A stretch of 64,000 nt of DNA from NCBI RefSeq assembly GCF_934560975.1, contig NZ_CAKTFO010000008.1:35492-99491 (forward strand), written 5' to 3'. Every line of letters begins with the position of its first letter. Position 1 is the first letter of the stretch. Shown here one piece after another: positions 8,610-15,296 of this stretch. The notes under the pieces were generated by a model. It searched no databases, was not told the DNA's origin, and saw only the letters and a program-made list of their open reading frames with translations. The stretch comes from an uncultured Sphingomonas sp. (lineage in GTDB: Bacteria; Pseudomonadota; Alphaproteobacteria; Sphingomonadales; Sphingomonadaceae). A program made the position numbers and the translations under genes.

Positions 8610-11048
8610 TCAGGACAGGTGCGACAGCGACGAATTGGCGCGCCCATCGGCCGCCTTGGTCGCCATCCAGGCTTCCAGCTGATCGATCGGCATGGGACGC
8701 CCCGTAAAATAGCCCTGGATGAAATCGCCGCCCAGCAACTGCACCACGGCGGCCTGCTGCGCCGTTTCGACCCCTTCGGCGATGATCGCCATGGACAGGC
8801 TGTGGCCCAGGTCCACGATCGCGCGGAGCAGTTCGGTCCCCTGCCGCCCCTGGTCGAGCGCGGTGATGAAACTGCGATCGACCTTCAGAATATCGACGCC
8901 CAGATCTTTCAGGTAGCTGAGGCTGGAATAGCCGGTGCCGAAATCGTCCAACGCGATCTTCAGCCCGGCCTCGCGCAGCTCCGCCATTGCCCGGTCGGCG
9001 GCGCGGGTATGCGTCACCAGCACGCCCTCCGTAATCTCCAGCCGCAGCAGTTGCGCGGGAACGGCATGGGCGGCGAGTCGCTCGACGATCTTGCGCGAAA
9101 AGCCCGGCTGCCGGAACTGGACCGGCGAAATGTTGATCGCAATCGGCACGGTGCCGAGCCGCTTGATCTGCCGCAGCGCGCGTTCCAGCACCCAATCGTC
9201 GATGTCGACGATGTGCCCGCTCGCTTCCGCCAGCGTGATGAGTTTGGCCGGGGAGACCGGGCCGAGCAGCGGGTGATTCCAGCGCAGCAGCGCCTCGACG
9301 CTGGCGAGTTCGCCCGTGCGGGCATCCACCACCGGTTGCAGGTGCAAGTCTAACTGATCCTCGCTCGACAGGGCTTCGGCCAAATCGTTGCGCATCGTGC
9401 GGCGGAAGTTCAGCGCCTCGTCCATCTGCACGTCGAACGGCTGCACCGGTGTGCGGCCGTCGAGCTTTGCCCGGTACATGGCGACGTCGCTCCGCCGCAG
9501 CAGTTCCTGGCCGGTGACCTGGCCGGCGCGCCCATGCGCAATGCCGATGCTGACACCGATGTTGAGCTGATGTTCATTGCTGCGCACCGGTTCGACCAGG
9601 GCATCCTGCATTGCATTGGCGAACCCATGGATCGCGGCCTCCGAACCGGGGCCGAATGCGGCCGCACCGAACTCGTCGCCGCCCAGCCGAGCCAGCAACA
9701 CGCCGCCGGGTCGCACCGCCGCGAACCGCTTCGCCACCTGCGCCAGAAGCTGGTCGCCGACGTCATGGCCCAACCCGTCATTCACCTCCTTGAAGCCGTT
9801 CAGGTCCGCGAACAGCAACGCGGCTTCGGACCGGCTGGATGGCGCGAGACGATGCTCCAGCTCCCTTTGAAAGGCGGTGCGGTTCGGCAGGGACGTCAGC
9901 ATGTCGACGTCGACCGGCACCCGGCGTATCGGTGCGAAGCGCATGCCCAAGGCGAAGGTCGCCAGCATGATGGCAGCATGGATGGGCCGCAGCACCCCCG
10001 CAGCCTCCAATGTCACGGACAATGCCGTGGCGAACAGCAAGGGAGCGGCGGCTCTTGCCTGCTCCCGCAGCCACGCCAGGTCCAGCGTCCGGCGCTGCCC
10101 GTGCCGGTCCTCCGGCGAACCCTCGGCAGTCGCGTCGGCGGGCGTCTCACCCGCGCCCCGTTGGGTGTCGGGCGCAGGCTGGGCAAGCTGGTCGCCGTCC
10201 AGCACCAATGCCAGCATCTCGCGGCTGGATGCGGTGATGCGGGCCAGGTGCCATTGCTCCGCCTCGCGTTCCTCCACGACCGCATCCTCCACCAGCAGTT
10301 CGCTGTACCCGATCACGAGATCGAGCCCGCTGCGCAGATCGTGGCTGGATTTGGCCATGAAGTCGGCGGCGCGTTGATCCTCCTGCTCCATGTCGCGGAT
10401 GGCGTCGCCGGTGCGGCATGCCGTTTCGTCATAGCGCGCGGCCATCTCCGCCAGCCTGGATCCTTCCACCTTGAGGCGCGAATAGAAGGCGGCGATCAGC
10501 GACACGTACAAAGCGGCGGCAAAGGACGATGCCAGAAACAAGGCGCCGAGCGCGCCCTGCTCCAGGCGCGGTGCTTGCGGCCAGAGGTGATGCGCGATCA
10601 GGAACAGCAGTCCTTGAAGGATCATCGCGCCCATGCAGCGGAGCGTCGCCTGCGGCAGATATGCGAAGCCGAGCAACGTGGCGACGATCAGCCACGCCGC
10701 GAAGGGCGAATTGAGCCCGCCATAGAACAGGGCGCCGAACAGGCTGATGGCGGTCCACAGGTGCACCGACAGAAACGCCGCGCGACGAAGTCCCGATCGC
10801 GCCACGAACGGCAGCAGCCACAGCAGGCACATGCCGGCCGTGAGCAGCGGCGCCACCGCATCGTGGCGGTTGTCGAACGTCAGCAGACTGGCGCAGATCG
10901 GCAGCCCGAAAACGGGCCCGAGGAGATGCAGCACCACGAAGCTGCGATACAGCTTGGGGTCCTCGCCGCTCGCCGCCGGCTCCTCCAAGAGCTGCGCAAG
11001 GAGGCTCGGTCGTGCCGGCAGGAGCGGTGAAGTAAACGAGGAGCGCAT
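8610..11048 (-). CDS. Membrane sensor with HisKA-like relic fused to GGDEF and EAL domains
   Basis: 812 residues from the ATG at 11048 (an in-frame TTG at 11069 would add 7). Order: the shared multi-pass sensor (FVVLHLLGP near 37; YGGLNSPFAAW near 109), then SSHDLRSGLDLVIGYSELL near 234, which is plainly a HisKA helix keeping His236 but losing the TPLN proline. No ATPase follows; instead come two membrane helices (~334-370), a GGDEF domain (DMLTSLPNR; GGDEF 456-460; no RxxD inhibitory site) and an EAL domain (EALLRW at 585; NISPVQFRQ; DDFGTGYSS). Both cyclic-di-GMP motif sets look intact, so synthesis and breakdown are both possible. It looks like a kinase whose ATPase was exchanged for a c-di-GMP module. 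Confidence 0.88.
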   Translation of the reverse strand: MRSSFTSPLLPARPSLLAQLLEEPAASGEDPKLYRSFVVLHLLGPVFGLPICASLLTFDNRHDAVAPLLTAGMCLLWLLPFVARSGLRRAAFLSVHLWTAISLFGALFYGGLNSPFAAWLIVATLLGFAYLPQATLRCMGAMILQGLLFLIAHHLWPQAPRLEQGALGALFLASSFAAALYVSLIAAFYSRLKVEGSRLAEMAARYDETACRTGDAIRDMEQEDQRAADFMAKSSHDLRSGLDLVIGYSELLVEDAVVEEREAEQWHLARITASSREMLALVLDGDQLAQPAPDTQRGAGETPADATAEGSPEDRHGQRRTLDLAWLREQARAAAPLLFATALSVTLEAAGVLRPIHAAIMLATFALGMRFAPIRRVPVDVDMLTSLPNRTAFQRELEHRLAPSSRSEAALLFADLNGFKEVNDGLGHDVGDQLLAQVAKRFAAVRPGGVLLARLGGDEFGAAAFGPGSEAAIHGFANAMQDALVEPVRSNEHQLNIGVSIGIAHGRAGQVTGQELLRRSDVAMYRAKLDGRTPVQPFDVQMDEALNFRRTMRNDLAEALSSEDQLDLHLQPVVDARTGELASVEALLRWNHPLLGPVSPAKLITLAEASGHIVDIDDWVLERALRQIKRLGTVPIAINISPVQFRQPGFSRKIVERLAAHAVPAQLLRLEITEGVLVTHTRAADRAMAELREAGLKIALDDFGTGYSSLSYLKDLGVDILKVDRSFITALDQGRQGTELLRAIVDLGHSLSMAIIAEGVETAQQAAVVQLLGGDFIQGYFTGRPMPIDQLEAWMATKAADGRANSSLSHLS

Positions 11049-11114
11049 AATGGCTATCGGATTAGCCAACGGCCGTTAACCGGTTATTACGACACAACAA
11101 AATAAAGATGAGCC

Positions 11115-12050
11115 ATGCACCGCTTCCACCCCCCAGTAAACCGGAACTGGTATGTTCGTCTGGTTGGCGGGTTTGGGAGATTCGCCGCGTTCCAGGCAAG
11201 GCGCAATGCCGCGGTGGATGGGCAGCACCTTCGCCTGTTCATCGTCAGTCACCTGTGCGGGCCGTTGATCGGCCTGGCGCTGGCCGCCCTGATGGTGGTG
11301 CTGGGCTTCCCCCTGGATAGCGGCCTCCAGTCATTTGCCGTGCTGGTGTGCCTGTTTTGGGCTTACCCGGCGGCATTGGCCGCAGGAGCACGATATTGGC
11401 TGCTGAGCCTGGTGTCGCTCCAGCACCTCACCGTCGTGATCCTGTTGGCAAGCCATGAATATGGCGGCTTCACCTCCCCATTTCTGCTGTGGCTGGCGGT
11501 GGTGCCGTTGCTGGCCTTCCTGTATTCCGCACCCAGCGTGCGGCTATGGGCGGTTCTGATCGGGTTGTTGGGTTTGAATACCGGCCTGTTCGCGGTCGTG
11601 ACCGCCAATTTTCCCGCACCACCGCCCGTTGATCCCAATGCGCTGCATGGGCTTGCGCTGGTATCGTTGCTGTCCGCCTGTACCTATGTCTCCATGATGG
11701 CGGGGTATCTTGGGCGGGTGCTGAGTTCGCGCAACGAGATGGCCGAGATCGTCGCACAACGCAGCGCCGCTGCTGCATCGCTGGACCGGCGCAGTGGCGA
11801 GTTGCGGCAGATGCGCACCGCACGGGTCGCCAGCCTGTCCCGGCTGGTGCGGGGGTGCAGACCTCCGGTGAGCGACATCCTGAGCAGTTGCGAACAGGTG
11901 ATTGAAAATGCGCCTGCGCACCGCCGCTCGTCGGACATCTCCGACCTGCTGAGCATCAAGGCTGCCGCGGCGCGCCTCGCCGACCATGTCGAGGAGATTG
12001 ACCGCTATCGGACGGGTCTGACCGGCACTCCGTCGGATGCGCGTGCATAG
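11115..12050 (+). CDS. Sensor-only membrane protein with decayed HisKA helix
   Basis: 311 residues with the same sensor domain as the other three family members (LFIVSHLCGP near 41; YGGFTSPFLLW near 116; about six membrane helices) and a cytoplasmic coiled region. The segment at 242-262, LSRLVRGCRPPVSDIL, aligns with the kinase H-box LAKMSHELRTPLNAVI, but the histidine is replaced by Arg. The protein ends ~50 residues later with no ATPase, receiver or other output. Divergent from the GGDEF-EAL paralog with a 66-base gap between the two starts. It could be a decoy, a co-receptor or a dimer partner of the other three; function unknown. Confidence 0.8.
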   Translation: MHRFHPPVNRNWYVRLVGGFGRFAAFQARRNAAVDGQHLRLFIVSHLCGPLIGLALAALMVVLGFPLDSGLQSFAVLVCLFWAYPAALAAGARYWLLSLVSLQHLTVVILLASHEYGGFTSPFLLWLAVVPLLAFLYSAPSVRLWAVLIGLLGLNTGLFAVVTANFPAPPPVDPNALHGLALVSLLSACTYVSMMAGYLGRVLSSRNEMAEIVAQRSAAAASLDRRSGELRQMRTARVASLSRLVRGCRPPVSDILSSCEQVIENAPAHRRSSDISDLLSIKAAAARLADHVEEIDRYRTGLTGTPSDARA

Positions 12051-12096
12051 CCCGACGGCATGATCCTGCTACTGCCGGCGTATCGCGACCGCCTGC

Positions 12097-13398
12097 TCAG
12101 TAGCTGACGTAATAATCCTTGCGAAAATCCTCGCCCGAGAAGGCGCGCAGCATCGTCCACGGCAGCGCGGCGTCGGTCCAGTATCGGTGCGTCGGCGGCA
12201 ATCCCAACGCAATCAGGCTTTCCGACGCGATATACATGCTGCCTGCGTTGGAATAGGTGTCCCCCAATGTGGGCTGGTGGCGCGCGAAACCGATCGTCAG
12301 GTAGCCGTCCGCATTGAAATTGCTGGGATCCTTGAACACGCGCCGCTGCGCCGCCATGGTGGCCGCACGGACCTGCCCGAACGGAAGCGTCGCAGGCAGA
12401 AGCCCACGCCAGGCCAGGTGACCGAGCGGCTGGTGCACCGCCGTGCGATAGGTCAGGGACCGCCCGATCGCGGCATAAGCGCCGTCCGGGCCGATCATGC
12501 GCTCAAGATGCTCGGCGTAGCGCTGCGCCCGCTTCACCGCGACCTGCAGTTCCGCCGCGGGCTTGAGATTGTTGAACGCCGGTTCGCCCGCGCTCAACGT
12601 CTCCAATATCTGCACCAGCATGGGATGGATGACGTAGCTGTTGTAATAGTCGAAGTGGAAGCGATCACCGTCGCCATACCACCCATCCCCGACATACCAT
12701 TCCTGGAACTTCTTGATCGACAGGTCGACGCGCATCGGGTCCCAATCCTCCCCGATCGAGAACAGGAACGCCTCGTTCATGGCGGCGAACAGGATCCAGT
12801 TCTGGTAGGGCGGGGAAATGCGGCGGAGGCCCTTGATCTCCTCGACGATGCGCCGCTTGGTGGCGGCACTCAGCGGTTTCCACAGCGCATCCGGTGCACG
12901 CAGCAGCGCGCTGGTGAAGTAAGCGGAATCCACCAGCGCCTGGCCATGGCTGCGCCACAGCAGATAATCGAGGCTGCGCGGATCGACGGAATGCTCGAAA
13001 CTCGCACAGGCCTGATCGCGCAGCCGGGCTCGCAAGCGTCCTTCCGCAGAGGCGTCGTCCGGCAGCGCCAGCCAGGGCGCGATCCCGTCGATCAGGCGCC
13101 CGAAGCCTTCGAGATAGGCGACCCGGGTATCGCGACCGTCCCAAGTCGGGCTGAGTTCCGGCTTCCACTCACGCTGGAGCCGGCCGCGCGACATGGGGCC
13201 AAGCACCGGCCCTGCCATCCGCCGCAGCAGATCCAGCGCATAAGCGCGATCGGCGGCGCCATCCGATAGCGTGGCGCCACCGGTTTCGCTCCCGACGGTC
13301 GCGGCGGCGTGCTGACCCGAAGCGGCCGTTGCGGCAAGCATCCCCGCCCCTCCCCCCAGGCTGGCCAACAGGTGGCGACGATCGACGGCGTGGCTCAA
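12097..13398 (-). CDS. DUF2264 protein, probable secreted glycan-degrading enzyme
   Basis: 433 residues. The start is a TTG at 13398 that overlaps the stop codon of the upstream DUF4861 gene (TTGA), with GGAGG 7 bases before it; no ATG fits. The N-terminus SHAVDRRHLLASLGGG is twin-arginine-like, so the folded protein is probably exported. The DUF2264 body follows, with conserved aromatic segments (YQNWILFAAMNEAF, WYGDGDRFHFDYYNSYVIHP, DPSNFNADGYLTIGFARHQP). The family occurs in polysaccharide utilisation loci for pectin-type glycans; its reaction is not securely known. Translationally coupled to DUF4861. Confidence 0.85.
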   Translation of the reverse strand: MSHAVDRRHLLASLGGGAGMLAATAASGQHAAATVGSETGGATLSDGAADRAYALDLLRRMAGPVLGPMSRGRLQREWKPELSPTWDGRDTRVAYLEGFGRLIDGIAPWLALPDDASAEGRLRARLRDQACASFEHSVDPRSLDYLLWRSHGQALVDSAYFTSALLRAPDALWKPLSAATKRRIVEEIKGLRRISPPYQNWILFAAMNEAFLFSIGEDWDPMRVDLSIKKFQEWYVGDGWYGDGDRFHFDYYNSYVIHPMLVQILETLSAGEPAFNNLKPAAELQVAVKRAQRYAEHLERMIGPDGAYAAIGRSLTYRTAVHQPLGHLAWRGLLPATLPFGQVRAATMAAQRRVFKDPSNFNADGYLTIGFARHQPTLGDTYSNAGSMYIASESLIALGLPPTHRYWTDAALPWTMLRAFSGEDFRKDYYVSY

Positions 13399-14381
13399 CG
13401 AACATCCTCCGGCACAGTGAAATCCAGCGTCGCGGTTCGCGCATAGGCGTCCCACGATTCCCGCGTCACGAACCTGCCTTGCCCCTTGTTCCAGGCGGAT
13501 CCTGAGTAATAGACAAACGGCTTGCCCGGCATAGCGCGGAGCAGAACGAGCTGGTTGTCGGCGTCGCTCCGCACGTCCGCGATCATCGCCGGGTCGACGC
13601 GCAGCGCGATCGCCATGCGGCCATGATCGCCGTCTTCCGGCCCCCACCAGGATATCAGCCCACGCGCGCGATCAACCGTCAGCTCGCCGGCACCCTGGCC
13701 CGTGGTGCGCTTGCCGATGCCGATGCCGACCAGCAGCGGATCCGCCTTGTCGGACGAAAGGGTCGATACGAGCCGGGTGAAATGGGAGCCTAGCGGCAGG
13801 GTGAAGCGCCGCGTCTCCCACACCTTGCGATCAACACCGACCGGCCAGGACGCATACTCCACCACGAAGTCCGCCACGTCGCCGCCCGTGGCGATGATCC
13901 TGTGGCGGACATAGTTGCGCGATGTCCATAGCTTGTTGTTGTACCAGATGCCGAGCCCGCCAGCGCCGCGGGTGGTGCCGACATTGTAGAAATCCAGCCC
14001 CTCGCCATGATACGCATGCTGGTCGCCGGTGCGCAGTTGGCGATCGGCAAACGGCCAGCCGACATTCTTGCCCCAAGAGTCGATGCCGGAGCCGGACGGC
14101 GGCTCGGCGGCTTCCAGCGCATGGCCGTAGATGCGGTGGGCAGTGCGATCATTCTCCCACAGCAGGTCGTCGTAGCGATAGGGCGCGAGCGTAACCGCAG
14201 CGCGAGGCGCGCGCGCATTCGGGGCGGCAAGCGCATTGGCGGAGAGCGTGGCGGACGCAGCGGCCCGATCCGGCGCGGGTTGCAGGGCAGACGCCTGCGC
14301 CAGCGGCAGGCACACCGCCACGCCTACCGTCAGGCGCAAAGTCAGCCGACGCTGCATCCACCAGGATCGCCGATGCGACAT
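13395..14381 (-). CDS. DUF4861 family secreted protein of the pectin locus
   Basis: 328 residues with an N-terminal export signal (MSHRRSWWMQRRLTLRL, hydrophobic to about ASAL). The body matches the DUF4861 pattern: LLWENDRTAHRIYGHAL, GIGIWYNNKLW-like segment near 140, and a C-terminal WDAYARTATLDFTV. Proteins of this family accompany rhamnogalacturonan and uronate-degrading enzymes; the activity is unknown. GAAGGAGAG precedes the ATG. The palindrome at 14402-14414 sits 20 bases upstream, so the FadR-type regulator probably controls this two-gene operon. Confidence 0.82.
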   Translation of the reverse strand: MSHRRSWWMQRRLTLRLTVGVAVCLPLAQASALQPAPDRAAASATLSANALAAPNARAPRAAVTLAPYRYDDLLWENDRTAHRIYGHALEAAEPPSGSGIDSWGKNVGWPFADRQLRTGDQHAYHGEGLDFYNVGTTRGAGGLGIWYNNKLWTSRNYVRHRIIATGGDVADFVVEYASWPVGVDRKVWETRRFTLPLGSHFTRLVSTLSSDKADPLLVGIGIGKRTTGQGAGELTVDRARGLISWWGPEDGDHGRMAIALRVDPAMIADVRSDADNQLVLLRAMPGKPFVYYSGSAWNKGQGRFVTRESWDAYARTATLDFTVPEDVR

Positions 14382-14401
14382 GTCCTCTCCTTCGTAACTA
14401 T

Positions 14402-14414
14402 GTTGTACGACAAC
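14402..14414. promoter_or_regulatory. Operator-like palindrome, DUF4861/regulator intergenic region
   Basis: GTTGTACGACAAC: 5-bp arms around ACG, 20 bases before the DUF4861 start and 76 before the divergent FadR-type regulator. Eleven of 13 bases recur at 15239-15251 in the promoter of the TonB receptor. Size and symmetry fit a FadR/GntR-class operator. Confidence 0.65.
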
Positions 14415-14490
14415 TTAGATTGCCCTGGCTTTTCTGCCAAGCGCGATCAGAGTTGGTGTTTAACAGCCGCAAAGCGGTCATAGGAGGGCC

Positions 14491-15213
14491 ATGGCCAAAA
14501 CCGTATCGCTAGCCGACGCACTGTTCATGAAGCTGGAAGCGCAGATCCGGTCGGGGGACATGGCGCCCGGCACACGCATGCCCACGCAAAAAGACATTGC
14601 GGAGCAGCAGAGGGTAAGCCGAACCGTGGTGCGCGAGGCAATGGCCCGGCTGGAAGCGCAGGGCCTGACGGTCGCGCGCCAGGGGTCGGGCGTGTTCGTG
14701 TCCAACGACGCCGCGTTTCAAGCATTTCAGATCGCCCGCCATGAGATCACCGAACTGGCCGACATCGTGCGGCTGCTGGAGGTGCGGTTGTCGGTGGAAG
14801 CGGAAATGGCGGCGTTTGCCGCGGCCCGGCGCACGCTGGACGACATTGCCGCGATGCGGGGCGCGCTGCACGACATGGCGGCGGTGGCAGACGATGCGGT
14901 CGCTTCGGCGGCAGCCGACACCCGGCTGCACATGGCGATCGCGCGCGCCACCCAGAATGACACGTTCGTCAAGCTGATCGAGTTTCTGGGCGTGCGCCTC
15001 GTCCCGCCGCGCAGCCTCTACCTCCGCAACCAGCCTCCGCACGCGCAGCAGGCCTATGTGGAAAAGGTACGCGCCGAACATGAGGCGATCGTCGACGCCA
15101 TCGTGCGGATGAATCCGGCCGGCGCGCGTGACGCCGCGCGCCACCATATGCAGGAAAGCCTCAGTCGCCACACCGAATTGAGCCAGACGATGAATCTGCT
15201 GTCGCGTAACTGA
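14491..15213 (+). CDS. FadR-subfamily GntR transcriptional regulator of the pectin locus
   Basis: 240 residues. N-terminal winged helix (~5-72; GTRMPTQKDIAEQQRVSRTVVREAMARLE) and a C-terminal all-helical FCD domain (~85-230) with the D/H residues that bind metal or acid effectors (ADTRLHMAIARATQN; HEAIVDAI; ARHHMQ). FCD regulators of this kind respond to uronates and related sugar acids, which suits the neighbours KduI and GH105. AGGAGG lies 3 bases before the ATG. The paired palindromes at 14402 and 15239 are the likely binding sites, so it would repress itself, DUF4861-DUF2264 and the receptor operon. Confidence 0.9.
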   Translation: MAKTVSLADALFMKLEAQIRSGDMAPGTRMPTQKDIAEQQRVSRTVVREAMARLEAQGLTVARQGSGVFVSNDAAFQAFQIARHEITELADIVRLLEVRLSVEAEMAAFAAARRTLDDIAAMRGALHDMAAVADDAVASAAADTRLHMAIARATQNDTFVKLIEFLGVRLVPPRSLYLRNQPPHAQQAYVEKVRAEHEAIVDAIVRMNPAGARDAARHHMQESLSRHTELSQTMNLLSRN

Positions 15214-15222
15214 CACAACCCG

Positions 15223-15251
15223 TTGACGCCTTCGCCAGGTTGTATGATAAC
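15223..15251 (+). promoter_or_regulatory. Receptor promoter overlapping the second operator
   Basis: TTGACG (15223-15228), a 17-base spacer and GATAAC (15246-15251). The operator copy GTTGTATGATAAC (15239-15251) covers the -10 box, as expected for a repressor site. The receptor ATG is 46 bases downstream. Confidence 0.55.
15239..15251. promoter_or_regulatory. Operator-like palindrome at the receptor promoter
   Basis: GTTGTATGATAAC, the second copy of the palindrome at 14402-14414 (consensus GTTGTAYGAYAAC). It covers the -10 box of the receptor promoter, 26 bases after the regulator's stop. Confidence 0.65.
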
Positions 15252-15296
15252 TTGTCCTCACGCCAAAATGGCGGAGCATTGAGGAGGGGGGAAATC

